The notes under the pieces are model-generated. The model worked only from the letters and a program-made list of their open reading frames with translations. It had not been told where the DNA came from and did no database searches. Below, piece by piece: positions 1 to 8,941 of a stretch of 64,000 nucleotides of DNA. The translations under genes were made by a program, and so were the position numbers. Every line of letters begins with the position of its first letter. The first letter of the stretch is position 1. This stretch comes from Nocardioides malaquae. Its GTDB lineage: Bacteria; Actinomycetota; Actinomycetes; Propionibacteriales; Nocardioidaceae. Location of the stretch: contig NZ_JADCSA010000011.1 of assembly GCF_015070385.1 (NCBI RefSeq), positions 62,001-126,000 of the forward strand. The letters run 5' to 3'.

Positions 1-189
1 CCCTGGCTGGCGCGCGGTGTCGATGTCAGCACGGTGCAGGCCTGGATGGGCCATGCATCGATCGCGACGACGAACCTCTACCTGCACCACCTCGGCACTG
101 GAGCCGATCTGGCCAGCCTGGAGCGCCTCAACAGGGCGCCGGGGGCCACCGGGGGGCCATCCGCCGGACGCGCGGGCGAACAACAATGA
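1..189 (+). CDS. Tyrosine recombinase/integrase, C-terminal fragment (5' end outside window)
   Basis: The reading frame is open from the first base and stops at 187-189, giving 62 residues. It shows the end of a phage-integrase catalytic domain: a Gly-His pair in WMGHASI (visible residues 15-21), then the likely nucleophilic Tyr at visible residue 27 in the context TTNLYLHH. Spacing between the His and Tyr fits the XerC/XerD and phage integrase families. The catalytic Arg residues would lie before the window. The gene points toward the 3' end of the tRNA-Ala gene 55 bp away, the usual location of an integrase at a tRNA attachment site. A chromosomal Xer recombinase is less likely from the divergent tail, but cannot be excluded with so little sequence. 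Confidence 0.75.
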   Translation, partial: PWLARGVDVSTVQAWMGHASIATTNLYLHHLGTGADLASLERLNRAPGATGGPSAGRAGEQQ

Positions 190-191
190 CG

Positions 192-237
192 AACCCCCCG
201 GGTGATCCGTGCGTTTCCGCAGGTCGCCCGGGGGATT
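192..237. terminator. Stem-loop between integrase and tRNA-Ala
   Basis: Positions 192-205 pair with 224-237 (GC-rich arms with one G-U pair and one mismatch), and 210-213 can pair with 218-221 inside the loop. It lies after the integrase stop and downstream of the tRNA-Ala 3' end, so it could end transcription from both sides. The T-run is weak, as is common in high-GC actinobacteria. Confidence 0.55.
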
Positions 238-242
238 CTATC

Positions 243-317
<75 letters not shown>

Positions 318-438
318 GTGAACCCTGCGGTCCACTGCATCAACCGATGTGTTCGAAAAGATAGCACCTGCGCCGGAGGAGACCGCAATCAGGTCGGTCC
401 CGAGCCTCGGTGGCTCAGCCCTTGCGCGGCCGTGCCTC

Positions 439-1275
439 TCAGTGGCCGACGGCCCGACGGTGCGCGGCTTCCTCCGCGGCGCGAGCCTCGGCCTGCTTGA
501 TCTCCTGGGCGGTGCGCGCCAGCGCGGACTCCGCCTCGGAGTGGCCGGAGGTCCACACGCCGGTGGACTCGAGGTCGATCTGCTGCACGGTCCGCCGCGT
601 GGCCACCGGCTTGGACACGTAGGTCGGCAGCGTCACCGGAACCATGTCCCAGCGCGAGGGGTCGTCGGCGGCGAGCTCCTCCTGCACCACGGGCAGGGTC
701 AGGCTCGACTCGCGCACAGCGCCCGACCCTGACACGTCGACGGTCACGACCGGGTGTGTCTCGGTGGGGTCGTCGGAGGCGCTGCGGGTCGCCGGCGCCT
801 GCGGGGCGCGGGCGGGGCGTACGGCCTCGCGACGCTCCGACTTCACCATCAGGCGACAGGCGACGAGCCAGGCGACCAGCAGACCGCCGGGGATCGCCAG
901 CGACCACCACGGTGCGGCACCGGCCGCGGCCACGGCAGCGACCACGACCAGCGCGAGCAGCAGGACCGAGAGCACGTTGCGGCGCCGACGCGTCGCCCGC
1001 TGCGCCGCGGCACGGCGGGCCGCGATCGTCGCGGCGACCGGCGCAGGACCCTTGGTCTCGATGACGGGACGCGAGGGGGCACGGCCGGGCTGCACGACGA
1101 GCCGGGCGTCGCGCGACGACGTGGGTTCGCGGCGGGCCAGGACGCGCATGCGGCTGGAGAACCGCTCCACCGACCGGCTGCGCTGGGTCGTCTCGTGGTG
1201 CTGGAGCGCCTTGGGCACCAGGTACACGCCCCACGCCACGGCAAGGGCGACGAAGATCAGCGCGCTCGGGTCCAC
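439..1275 (-). CDS. sepX: SepX/GlpR-like divisome membrane protein
   Basis: This 278-residue protein has one N-terminal membrane segment (about residues 5-22), a basic linker, two further hydrophobic segments (about 99-119 and 123-141), and a cytoplasmic tail containing VPVTLPTYVSKPVA. That tail motif and the N-terminal pattern YLVPKAL...VERFSSRMR match what I recall of SepX in Streptomyces and GlpR (Glp receptor) in Corynebacterium, a membrane protein of the division machinery. It is the last gene of a run with rimJ, mog, moaC, a moeA/glp-like gene and a UGPase gene, the same neighbourhood reported for sepX/glpR. The GTG start is supported by a -10-like TAGTCT exactly 6 nt upstream, which implies a leaderless mRNA and separate transcription from the operon above. 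The identification rests on remembered family motifs and synteny, not on a search. Confidence 0.78.
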   Translation of the reverse strand: MDPSALIFVALAVAWGVYLVPKALQHHETTQRSRSVERFSSRMRVLARREPTSSRDARLVVQPGRAPSRPVIETKGPAPVAATIAARRAAAQRATRRRRNVLSVLLLALVVVAAVAAAGAAPWWSLAIPGGLLVAWLVACRLMVKSERREAVRPARAPQAPATRSASDDPTETHPVVTVDVSGSGAVRESSLTLPVVQEELAADDPSRWDMVPVTLPTYVSKPVATRRTVQQIDLESTGVWTSGHSEAESALARTAQEIKQAEARAAEEAAHRRAVGH

Positions 1276-1281
1276 AGGACG

Positions 1282-1287
1282 AGACTA
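1282..1287 (-). promoter_or_regulatory. -10 element of leaderless sepX promoter
   Basis: The minus-strand hexamer TAGTCT ends 6 nt before the sepX GTG. No ribosome binding site precedes the GTG, so transcription probably starts at the codon itself. Confidence 0.55.
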
Positions 1288-1368
1288 GATTCGTCCGGGC
1301 GCCTTGCGAGGTATCGCGGCAGGTGTGTCGCAGAACAACATCTGGGACTGCTGTGACTCGCGGCCCGC

Positions 1369-1989
1369 CTAACCGTCGCGCCCGATGTTCTCACGCAACC
1401 GCGCCAGCATGCCCCCGGGCACCTCTTCGCGGGTCACGGCGTAGACCCGGTGGTCACGCCAGTCACCGTCGATGTGCAGGTAGCGCGGCGCCAGGCCCAC
1501 CTCGTGCAGCCCCAGCTTCTCCACCACCCGCAGCGAGTTGGAGTTCTCCGGGCGCACGCAGATCTCGAGGCGGTGCAGACCGGCCACCGTGAAGCAGTGG
1601 TCGATCACCAGCGCCACCGCCCGCGGCACCAGCCCGCGGCCGGCCCAGCGCTCGTCGATCCAGTAGCCCAGGGAGGCGAACTGCGCCGACCCCCGCACGA
1701 TGTTGTTGACCGTCACCTGACCCACCAGTCGCTGGTCGACCTCGATCGCGAACGGCATCGTGGTGCCCAGGCGCGCCGAGCGGCGCAGCCGTCGCACCAG
1801 GTCGGCGTAGGTCACCGTGGCGGGCTCGGTGCCCTCGGGCACGCTCGCCTCCCACGGCCCCAGCCACTCGGCGCTGTGGGAGCGCGACTCCAGCCACTCG
1901 GCCTGGTCGAGCCGCGAGATCGGTCGCACCTTCAGGTCGCCGTCGACCAGCACCGCCGGCCACGCGCGCGGTCGCGACGCCCCCCACAC
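1369..1989 (-). CDS. RimJ/RimL-like GNAT N-acetyltransferase
   Basis: The 206-residue product has the GNAT fold pattern of ribosomal-protein-alanine acetyltransferases: VGQVTVNNI, then GYWIDERWAGRGL (acetyl-CoA binding loop, about residues 115-130), then RLEICVRPENSNSLRVVEKLG. It probably acetylates an N-terminal amine of a ribosomal protein or a related substrate, but the substrate is unknown. The GTG start at 1989 lies 4 nt after the mog stop and has an AGGGGA-like Shine-Dalgarno inside the end of mog, so the two genes are translationally coupled. It lies between molybdenum-cofactor genes and sepX, a conserved position in actinobacteria. Confidence 0.85.
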   Translation of the reverse strand: MWGASRPRAWPAVLVDGDLKVRPISRLDQAEWLESRSHSAEWLGPWEASVPEGTEPATVTYADLVRRLRRSARLGTTMPFAIEVDQRLVGQVTVNNIVRGSAQFASLGYWIDERWAGRGLVPRAVALVIDHCFTVAGLHRLEICVRPENSNSLRVVEKLGLHEVGLAPRYLHIDGDWRDHRVYAVTREEVPGGMLARLRENIGRDG

Positions 1990-1993
1990 GGTC

Positions 1994-2530
1994 TCAGTCC
2001 CCTGCGTCCGTGAGCGCGGCGTCCCCGGCGTCCCCCGACCGGGGGTGGTCGCCGCCGCCGAGCTGGTCGACGGCGTGGCGCAGCACCGGCGCCAGCACGG
2101 CCAGGCCGTCCTTGACCCCGCCGCGCGACCCCGGCAGGTTGACCACGAGTGTCTCGCCGACGACGCCGGCCACCGCGCGCGAGAGCATCGCCGTCGGCAC
2201 GCCGGCCACCACACCCGCGGCCCGGATCGTCTCCGCGATGCCCGGCACCTCCGCGTCGATCACCGCGCGCGTCGCCTCGGGCGTACGGTCCGTGGGGGTC
2301 AGCCCGGTGCCGCCGGTGGTGAGCACCACCCTCGCCCCGTCCGCCACCGCGGCCCGCAACGCCTGCGCCACCGGCTCACCGTCGGGCACGACCGCGGCCT
2401 CGTCGACGGAGAAGCCCTGGCCGCGCAGCCAGTCGACGATCAGCGGCCCCGTCTCGTCGGCATAGACACCGGTGGCCGCACGGTTGGAGGCGACCACCAC
2501 GGCGGCGGGCAGGACGCGGGACTCACTCAC
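1994..2530 (-). CDS. Molybdenum cofactor protein MogA/MoaB family (molybdopterin adenylyltransferase-like)
   Basis: The 178-residue product carries the MoCF-binding signature [11 protein letters not shown] at residues 71-81 followed by RTPEAT, the family hallmark for binding molybdopterin. MogA activates molybdopterin by adenylylation, while MoaB paralogues have a similar or uncertain role. The start chosen is the GTG at 2530, which overlaps the moaC stop (GTGA), giving strong translational coupling. An in-frame ATG far upstream would run through moaC and is rejected. It acts in the cytoplasm with moaC and moeA of the same operon. Confidence 0.9.
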   Translation of the reverse strand: MSESRVLPAAVVVASNRAATGVYADETGPLIVDWLRGQGFSVDEAAVVPDGEPVAQALRAAVADGARVVLTTGGTGLTPTDRTPEATRAVIDAEVPGIAETIRAAGVVAGVPTAMLSRAVAGVVGETLVVNLPGSRGGVKDGLAVLAPVLRHAVDQLGGGDHPRSGDAGDAALTDAGD

Positions 2531-3003
2531 CGCGACCAGTCCCCCGACGCACCGCCGGCCTTGCGCTCCACGCGTACGTCGGTGATCACTGCTGCCTTGT
2601 CGACCGCCTTCACCATGTCGATCACCGTGAGCGCCGCGACCGAGACGGCCGTCAACGCCTCCATCTCGACGCCGGTCCGGTCGGTGGTGGTGACGGTGGC
2701 GGTGATCTCGACCGCGTCGTCGGCCACCGTCAGCTCGACGCCGACCGACGAGAGCGAGAGCGGGTGGCACAACGGGATCAGCGCCGGGGTCTGCTTGGCG
2801 CCCATGATGCCCGCCAGCCGCGCCACCGCGAGCGTGTCGCCCTTCGGCATCCCCGCCCCGCGGAGCAGCTCGACGACGGCGGGCGCGACGAGCACGCGGC
2901 CGGACGCCACGGCCGTACGCTTCGTCACCGCCTTGTCGGAGACGTCGACCATGCGTGCCGCACCCGACTCGTCGATGTGGGTGAGCCTGTCGCCGGTGGC
3001 CAT
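2527..3003 (-). CDS. moaC: Cyclic pyranopterin monophosphate synthase MoaC
   Basis: The 158-residue product matches MoaC along its length. LCHPL is at residues 78-82, GVEMEAL at 111-117, and the conserved Asp and Lys of VIDMVKA at 129 and 132. MoaC acts with MoaA to turn GTP into cyclic pyranopterin monophosphate, the first molybdenum cofactor intermediate. No moaA, moaD or moaE is in the window, so those steps must be encoded elsewhere. The ATG lies 10 nt downstream of the moeA stop. Confidence 0.95.
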   Translation of the reverse strand: MATGDRLTHIDESGAARMVDVSDKAVTKRTAVASGRVLVAPAVVELLRGAGMPKGDTLAVARLAGIMGAKQTPALIPLCHPLSLSSVGVELTVADDAVEITATVTTTDRTGVEMEALTAVSVAALTVIDMVKAVDKAAVITDVRVERKAGGASGDWSR

Positions 3004-3013
3004 GCCGTCCTCC

Positions 3014-4246
3014 TCAGAAGTCCTCGTCCAGGCAGAGCACCTGGACCATGTCGCCCGCCGACACCCCGGAGCTCTCCTCGTCGACGACCACCAGCGCGTT
3101 GGCGGAGGCCAGGTCGCCGATCATGTGGGAGCCGTGCCCCCCGACCGGCGTGACGAAGGCGCCGCCGCGGTCGGTGCCGTAACGGGCGCGCACCATCTGG
3201 CGACGCCCCACGGTGGAGGTGATCGGGTCGGTGAGCCGGGCCCGGCGGGGCGGGCGCGAGGCCGGCGTGCGGCCCATGAGGGTGCGCAGGGCAGGCAGCA
3301 CGAACGTCTCGAAGGAGACGTAGGCCGACACCGGGTTGCCGGGCAGGCAGAAGATCGGCACCTCGTCCTCACCGACGACACCGAAGCCCTGCGGCTTGCC
3401 GGGCTGCATCGCGACCTGGCCGAACCAGACGGTGCCGAGCCCGCGCAGGGCCTCCTTGACGACGTCGTAGTCGCCCTCGGAGACCCCGCCGGAGGTGATC
3501 ACCAGGTCGGCGCGCACCAGCTGGTCGCTCAACGCCTCGGTGAAGGACCGCACGTCGTCGGGCACGATGCCGACCCGGTAGACCGTCGCCCCGGCCTGCC
3601 GGGCGGCGGCGGCCAGGAGGTAGGAGTTGCCGTCGTAGATCGAGTCGTGACCCAGCGGGGTGCCGGGGTCGCGCAGCTCGGAGCCGGTGGAGATCACCAC
3701 GACGCGGGGGCGCGGACGCGACCGCACCGTGGCGCGGCCCACGGAGGCGAGCAAACCCAGGTGGCGGGGCCCCAGGACCGTGCCGTGCTCGACGACGAGG
3801 TCGCCGGAGCGTACGGCCTCACCGGCTCGACGGATGTTGGCGCCCAGGTCGGCGGCCCGCTCGATGCGGACCCGGGCGACGCCCCGGTCGGTCCATTCGT
3901 AGGGCACCACCGCGTCGGCGCCGGCAGGCACCGGCGCGCCGGTCATGATCTTGACCGCGGTGCCGGGCGACAGGGCCAGGTGGGCCGCCCGACCGGCACT
4001 GATCTCGCCGACCACGGGCAGGTGGACCGGCGCCTCAGGGCTGGCGGAGGCCACGTCGGCGGCGCGCACGGCGTAGCCGTCCATCGCGGAGTTGTCGAAG
4101 GGCGGCAGGGAGACCTCTGCGACGACGTCCTCGGCCACCGGCATGCCGAGCACCTCGGTCAAGGGCATCGGGAAGTCGCGCAACGGCGCCAGGGAGGAGA
4201 CGATCCGCTCCACCAGCGTGTCGACGGAAAGGGGGCCCTCAGTCAC
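3014..4246 (-). CDS. MoeA / gephyrin-like protein (possible Glp partner of SepX/GlpR)
   Basis: This 410-residue protein has the full MoeA domain order: [10 protein letters not shown] at 51-60, [17 protein letters not shown] at 95-111, [11 protein letters not shown] at 251-261, QPGKPQGFG at 281-289 and [15 protein letters not shown] at 301-315. MoeA inserts molybdate into adenylylated molybdopterin. In Corynebacterium glutamicum a MoeA-like protein, Glp, instead binds FtsZ and the membrane receptor GlpR. Here the gene lies in one run with moaC and mog on one side and a sepX/glpR homologue four genes away, so a role in division, in cofactor synthesis, or in both is possible. Its stop-start overlap with the upstream UGPase gene is 4 nt (GTGA-type). 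Confidence 0.9.
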   Translation of the reverse strand: MTEGPLSVDTLVERIVSSLAPLRDFPMPLTEVLGMPVAEDVVAEVSLPPFDNSAMDGYAVRAADVASASPEAPVHLPVVGEISAGRAAHLALSPGTAVKIMTGAPVPAGADAVVPYEWTDRGVARVRIERAADLGANIRRAGEAVRSGDLVVEHGTVLGPRHLGLLASVGRATVRSRPRPRVVVISTGSELRDPGTPLGHDSIYDGNSYLLAAAARQAGATVYRVGIVPDDVRSFTEALSDQLVRADLVITSGGVSEGDYDVVKEALRGLGTVWFGQVAMQPGKPQGFGVVGEDEVPIFCLPGNPVSAYVSFETFVLPALRTLMGRTPASRPPRRARLTDPITSTVGRRQMVRARYGTDRGGAFVTPVGGHGSHMIGDLASANALVVVDEESSGVSAGDMVQVLCLDEDF

Positions 4247-5640
4247 GGAGCACCGTCACCGAGCACCGCGCCGGCCTCGACCCGCTGGGCGGAGTCGGCC
4301 TCCAGCGCGACGTCGCCGGTCAGGCGGACGCCACGACCGAAGGTCCAGTCGCCGTCGATCCGCACCGAGGAGGCCTCGCGCAGCGACGGCGCGCCCTCGG
4401 GGAAACGCTTGTCGAACTCGCCCACGAACTTGTAGTGCTCGGAGTCGAGGTCGACGAACGGGACCGCCTCGGTGGTCTGGTCGAGCACGAAGTCCTCACC
4501 GAGGTCGTAGACGTCGGAGCGCAGCACCAGCAGGTCGTTGGTGGTCTTCACCGGCACGAAGCGGTCGCGCCCGACCTCGATGGTGCGCGCGCCCTCGAAG
4601 ACCTCGATCGCAGCGCCCATGGCGGTCTCGATCTGCACGACCTCCGGCGAGGTGGGGTCGGCGGGGTCGACCGTCTTGACGTTGCGGATCAGCGGGAGGC
4701 CGAGGATGCCCCGACGCTGGGCCAGCACGTCGCGCATCGCGTGCAGGTCGAACCAGAGGTTGTTGGTCGAGGTGAACCGGTGACGGTCCAGGTCGGCCAA
4801 GGCCTCCTTGTCCTCCTCGAGCGTCTGCGCCGACTCCCGCAGCACGATCCGGCCGTCGGACTTGCGCCGGGCGAAGTGGCCACCCTTGCGGTCGGAGGCG
4901 GTGCGGCGCACGGCCTCGATGGCGAAAGGGGCACCGGAGGCGGCGAACCAGCCCGCCACCCGGGCGTCGGGGATGGCGCCCAGGTTGTCGGAGTTGGAGA
5001 CGAAGACGTAGCGGTAGCCGGCCTCGATCAGCTGCACGAGCAGACCGGAGCCCTGGAGGGCGGTGTAGATGTCGCCGTGCCCGGGCGGGCACCACTCCAG
5101 CGTCGGGTCCTTGGGCCACACGACGGGCGTCAGGCCCTCGGCCAGCAGCTTGGGTTCCTTGTTCTGCAGGAACTCCAGGGGCAGCCCCTCCACCGGCAGG
5201 TCGGTGTAGCGGCCCAGCGCGTCGAGGGTGTCCTGCGAGGTGCGGAAGCTGTTCATGAAGACCAGCGGCAGCGTCGCGTCGTAGCGCTCACGCAGGTGCA
5301 GCACCTGCCGCACGATGATGTCGAGGAACGAGAGTCCGCGGCGCACGCAGAGCAGCGACTTGGCCCGGTCCATCCCCATCGAGGTGCCGAGACCACCGTT
5401 GAGCTTGATGACGGCCGTGGCCCGGACCGCGGCGAGGGCGTCCTCCTCGGAGACCTCGACGTCGACCAGCGACTCCATGTCGAGCGGCTCGATCGTGGAC
5501 TCCGCGATCATGCCGGTCTCGCCGTGCTCGAGCAGGCGGTGGTAGTGCGCGAAGGTCTGGACGGCAACCTCGTCGACGCCGGCGTCACGCATCTTGGCGA
5601 CCGCCGCGTCGAGCCCCTTGCTCCTGACATGTGATGGCAT
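4243..5640 (-). CDS. UTP-glucose-1-phosphate uridylyltransferase, eukaryotic UGP2-type fold
   Basis: The 465-residue product is not the short bacterial GalU. It has the UDPGP-family signatures KLNGGLGTSMG (79-89, nucleotide-binding loop), FMNSFRTS, and WCPPGHGDIY, plus a C-terminal beta-helix-like region. These are the landmarks of the eukaryotic UDP-glucose pyrophosphorylase family, which some actinobacteria also carry. It forms UDP-glucose from UTP and glucose-1-phosphate for cell-envelope glycans and trehalose or glycogen metabolism. It is the first gene of the minus-strand operon leading into moeA. A TACGAT -10-like box lies 7 nt before the start region and shares bases with the divergent fthC -10 box. 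Confidence 0.9.
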   Translation of the reverse strand: MPSHVRSKGLDAAVAKMRDAGVDEVAVQTFAHYHRLLEHGETGMIAESTIEPLDMESLVDVEVSEEDALAAVRATAVIKLNGGLGTSMGMDRAKSLLCVRRGLSFLDIIVRQVLHLRERYDATLPLVFMNSFRTSQDTLDALGRYTDLPVEGLPLEFLQNKEPKLLAEGLTPVVWPKDPTLEWCPPGHGDIYTALQGSGLLVQLIEAGYRYVFVSNSDNLGAIPDARVAGWFAASGAPFAIEAVRRTASDRKGGHFARRKSDGRIVLRESAQTLEEDKEALADLDRHRFTSTNNLWFDLHAMRDVLAQRRGILGLPLIRNVKTVDPADPTSPEVVQIETAMGAAIEVFEGARTIEVGRDRFVPVKTTNDLLVLRSDVYDLGEDFVLDQTTEAVPFVDLDSEHYKFVGEFDKRFPEGAPSLREASSVRIDGDWTFGRGVRLTGDVALEADSAQRVEAGAVLGDGAP

Positions 5641-5647
5641 ACCGACG

Positions 5648-5657
5648 ATCGTAGGCT
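5648..5657. promoter_or_regulatory. Overlapping divergent -10 boxes for UGPase and fthC
   Basis: On the plus strand TAGGCT (5652-5657) ends 6 nt before the fthC GTG. On the minus strand TACGAT (5653-5648) faces the UGPase gene. The two hexamers share two base pairs, so polymerase bound for one gene should exclude it from the other. Confidence 0.5.
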
Positions 5658-5663
5658 GATCGC

Positions 5664-6269
5664 GTGCACGGCGCCGAGGTCCCCCACTTCCCAGACACGG
5701 TCGAGGCCAAGCGCGCCCTGCGACGCCGCCTGCTGCAGGCCCGTCGCGACCGCTCGCCCGCCTCGCTGGCCCTCGACGGGGAGGCGATCAGCGTCCACGT
5801 CGCGACCCTCCCGCAGGTGCGCGCCGGCGCCTGCGTCGCCGCGTACGTCTCGGCCGGCACCGAGCCCTCCACGGACCGGACCCTCGAGGCGCTGCGCGAG
5901 CGGGGCGTACGCGTGCTCCTCCCGGTGCTGCTGGCCGACGACGACCTCGACTGGGCCGCGTACGCAGGCCCCACGGCCTGGCGGACCGGTCGCCGCGGGC
6001 TGCGGGAGCCCGACGCGCCTGCGCTCGGGACGCACGCCGTCGCCGAGGCCGACCTGGTGCTCGTGCCCGGGCTGGCGGTCTCGGACTCCGGCCACCGCCT
6101 GGGCCGTGGCGGTGGTTCCTACGACCGGGCGTTGGCACGGGTGGCTCCCGACGTCGTCACGGCGGTGGTCCTGCACCCCGACGAGGTCGGCCTGCCGGTG
6201 CCGGTCGAGCCGCACGACCGCCCGGTCGACGCGGCCGTCACCCGCGACGGGGTGACCTGGCTGGACTAG
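5664..6269 (+). CDS. fthC: 5-formyltetrahydrofolate cyclo-ligase
   Basis: The 201-residue product starts with the typical KRALRRRLLQARR helix and has the family hallmark GRGGGSYDRAL at 147-157, the ATP/substrate loop. The enzyme uses ATP to convert 5-formyl-THF to 5,10-methenyl-THF and so clears a folate dead-end product. The GTG start has no Shine-Dalgarno but a TAGGCT box 6 nt upstream, fitting a leaderless message. It is divergent from the UGPase/moeA/sepX operon, and the same pairing occurs in other actinobacteria. Its TAG stop lies in a CTAG shared with the convergent acylase stop. Confidence 0.93.
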   Translation: MHGAEVPHFPDTVEAKRALRRRLLQARRDRSPASLALDGEAISVHVATLPQVRAGACVAAYVSAGTEPSTDRTLEALRERGVRVLLPVLLADDDLDWAAYAGPTAWRTGRRGLREPDAPALGTHAVAEADLVLVPGLAVSDSGHRLGRGGGSYDRALARVAPDVVTAVVLHPDEVGLPVPVEPHDRPVDAAVTRDGVTWLD

Positions 6270-8932
6270 TCGTCGCCCGACGGCACCAGCAGCAGCCGCT
6301 CCTCGCTCGACTCCCGCACTACCCCGGGGTCCCAGCTCCAGGGCAGCAGGCGCCCCTCGACGAAGAGGTCGGTCTGGTCGTCGTAGTGCGGCGAGGCGGG
6401 GTGACCCGACACACCGGTCAGGTTGACCCACCTGGACTCGTCGAAGTCGGCCAGCGAGACGACCATGCGCATGGAGGGCGAGCTGGTGACGGTGAACCCC
6501 TCGGTCGCATTCCACGCGGTCGCGTTGGGCGCCGAGGGACCTCCGCCGATGCCGCCGCCGCTGCGGTTGAAGAGTCTCTCGACCACGCCGATCCCGGAGG
6601 TGCCCAGGGTGGAGTGGGTGAGGTCCAGCTGGTGCAGGTCGCCCCAGGCCCAGCGCTCGGGGCGCACCGACCGCCGCCGGGTCATCTCGTCACGGGCCTC
6701 CTCCAACGCACGGGCCAGCACGTCGTCGCGGACCTCGACCACGCCCTCGGTGGTCCGGTCGTCCCACAGCGGGTGGGCCGGTCGCGCCAGCAGGTCCTCC
6801 ACGACCGCGACCCAGCGCGAGTCGCCGGCCGGGTGGACGCGGGTGCGCAGGTCGTCGTGGAACGCCAGCGCCAGCAACCGCTCCCACACCACGTTGAAGT
6901 AGGCCGCGGCGGCGCTGTCGGAGTCGTCCTGCTGGTCCCAGTCGGCGAGCAGGTCGACGGCCTCGGCCACGTAGGGCGGGAGCCCGTCGATGTCGAGCAA
7001 CGCGAGCACGAGGGTCTCGGCCAGCGGGTTGCGGGCGTCGAGCTGGATCTCGGCCATCTCGGCGACCGTCAGGTCGTCCTCGGCCTCGATGAGCTCGCGG
7101 ATCCGCTGGGCGCGGTAGCCGTGGTCCCAGTCGTGGGTCAGGTGGTGCGGGTAGTCGGGCCCGGCGACGGCCTGGTTGGCGGTCACGACGAAGCCCTCGT
7201 CGGGGTTGAGCACCGACGGCAGCTCGTCGAAGGGGACGTACTCCCCCGTCCAGTCGTTGCGCTCCACCCAGCCCGGCACCGGGGTCCGGCCGTCGTGGCC
7301 GGGGCGGCGCACCGGCACCTTGCCGGGCGCCTGGTAGCCGATGTTGCCGGCCGTGTCGGCGTAGACGAGGTTCTGGGCCGGCACGTCGAAGAGTCGGGCC
7401 GCCGCCCGGAAGGAGTCCCACCCGCTGGCGCGGTTGAGGGCGAAGATGGCGTCGGCGGTCGTGCCGGGCTCGAGTGCCGTCCACGCCAGGGCGACCGCGT
7501 AGGGATCGCCGGTGAGGGCCTCGGCCGACCCCTGGGCCGCCCGTTCCTGCGCCGCGGCGTTGGCTCCGACCGAGCTGGCTGCCTGCGAGACGTCGGAGAT
7601 CAGCGGGCCGTGGTCGGTGGCACGCACCTTCAGCTCGAAGTCCTCCTCACCGCGCACCTCGATGGTCTCGGTGCGCACCCGGAGCGGACGCTCCCGCCCG
7701 CCGTGGCTCCACGAGTCGCCGTCGACGCGTTCGAGGTAGAGGTCGGTGACGTCGGGACCGAGGTTGGTGAAGCCCCAGGCGATCTCGGCGTTGTGGCCGA
7801 TCACGACACCGGGGAGTCCGGAGAAGGTGAAACCGGCGACGTCGAGGGTGCAGTCGGGGGTGCGCTCACGGCAGTGCAGCCCCATCTGGGTCCAGATCCC
7901 GGGCTGGCTGGTGCCCAGGTGCGGGTCGTTGGCGAGCAGCGGTCGCCCGGTGGCCGAGCGTTCGCCGGAGACGACCCAGGCGTTGGAGCCCAGGCCCTGC
8001 CCGCGCCCCAGCAGGGCGGGCACGGCGGCGAGCGAGTCGCGTACGCCCTCGAGCACGGCCACGCGGGCCGAGGCGCCGGCGCGCCCGGGCGTCCCGACCC
8101 GGGGACGGCGGCCCGTCGCGCCGGCCACGAACTCCCCGTCGACGATGCGGCCGCCACCCACGATCGGAGGGTGGCGCTGGGCGTCGTAGGGCGGGTGGAG
8201 CGTGTCGACCACGTCGTCGTCGTTGGTGAGGGCGGCAACGGCCCGGTCGATCTCGTCGTCCATGTTGCCGCGCAGGTCCCAGGCCATGGCCTTGAGCCAC
8301 GTCATCGAGTCGACGGCGGTCCACTTCTCCGGAGTCGTCTCCACGCCCGTGAGGTCGAGCAGGGAGTACTCGACCGCCAGCTCCGCGGGGCTGCGCTGCG
8401 CGATCAGCGCGTTGACGCCGTCGGCGTAGGCGTCGAGCAGCGTCCGGGTGTCGGCGCTGACCAGGCCGAGCTCCTCCTCCGCCACGCGGCGCCAGCCCAT
8501 GGTGCGCACCATCTTGTCGCTCTCGAGGGCGTCGGGGCCGAAGATCTCCGCCAGCCGCCCCGCCGTGGCGCGGCGACGCACCTCCATCTCGAAGAAGCGC
8601 TCCTGGGCGTGCACGTAGCCCTGGGCGCGCACGAGGTCGCGGTCGCTGTCGGCGTAGATCCGGGGGATGCCGTGGGCGTCGCGGTGCACCTCGACGGCGC
8701 CGTCGAGGCCCGTCAGCACGACCTCGCCGGAGGTCTGGGGCAGCGGCCGTCGGTAGAGGTCGACCGCGAAGACCGTCAGCAGCACCAGGACCAGCACCAG
8801 GCCGGTGGCGACCCCGGTGGCCCAGTGGGCCCACCGCGGCCAGCCCCGGTAGCGCGACCACCAGGACGGGGTCGGGGTGGAAGCCGGGCCGTGGGGTGCG
8901 GCGTCGGTCACAGCTGCTGCGTGGGGAGTCAT
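6266..8932 (-). CDS. Membrane-anchored penicillin acylase-family (Ntn) hydrolase
   Basis: The 888-residue protein has an N-terminal cytoplasmic tail, one membrane segment (about residues 36-58), and a periplasmic/exported penicillin amidase domain. The sequence GLGSNAWVV places the Ser that becomes the N-terminal nucleophile of the beta chain at about residue 316. The preceding 250 residues would be the alpha chain and spacer, removed by self-cleavage. Family members cleave N-acyl bonds in beta-lactams, acyl-homoserine lactones or peptides, and the substrate here is unknown. The ATG at 8932 (MTPHAAA) is preferred over an ATG 36 nt upstream, which would overlap the divergent fmdB promoter. It ends convergently with fthC, sharing 4 bp. 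Confidence 0.88.
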   Translation of the reverse strand: MTPHAAAVTDAAPHGPASTPTPSWWSRYRGWPRWAHWATGVATGLVLVLVLLTVFAVDLYRRPLPQTSGEVVLTGLDGAVEVHRDAHGIPRIYADSDRDLVRAQGYVHAQERFFEMEVRRRATAGRLAEIFGPDALESDKMVRTMGWRRVAEEELGLVSADTRTLLDAYADGVNALIAQRSPAELAVEYSLLDLTGVETTPEKWTAVDSMTWLKAMAWDLRGNMDDEIDRAVAALTNDDDVVDTLHPPYDAQRHPPIVGGGRIVDGEFVAGATGRRPRVGTPGRAGASARVAVLEGVRDSLAAVPALLGRGQGLGSNAWVVSGERSATGRPLLANDPHLGTSQPGIWTQMGLHCRERTPDCTLDVAGFTFSGLPGVVIGHNAEIAWGFTNLGPDVTDLYLERVDGDSWSHGGRERPLRVRTETIEVRGEEDFELKVRATDHGPLISDVSQAASSVGANAAAQERAAQGSAEALTGDPYAVALAWTALEPGTTADAIFALNRASGWDSFRAAARLFDVPAQNLVYADTAGNIGYQAPGKVPVRRPGHDGRTPVPGWVERNDWTGEYVPFDELPSVLNPDEGFVVTANQAVAGPDYPHHLTHDWDHGYRAQRIRELIEAEDDLTVAEMAEIQLDARNPLAETLVLALLDIDGLPPYVAEAVDLLADWDQQDDSDSAAAAYFNVVWERLLALAFHDDLRTRVHPAGDSRWVAVVEDLLARPAHPLWDDRTTEGVVEVRDDVLARALEEARDEMTRRRSVRPERWAWGDLHQLDLTHSTLGTSGIGVVERLFNRSGGGIGGGPSAPNATAWNATEGFTVTSSPSMRMVVSLADFDESRWVNLTGVSGHPASPHYDDQTDLFVEGRLLPWSWDPGVVRESSEERLLLVPSGDD

Positions 8933-8941
8933 CACCGGCCA

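Noticed and set aside
1817-4435. An 872-codon plus-strand frame opposite the moa/moe genes
   Set aside because: It covers four well-supported minus-strand genes and encodes low-complexity sequence with no domain.
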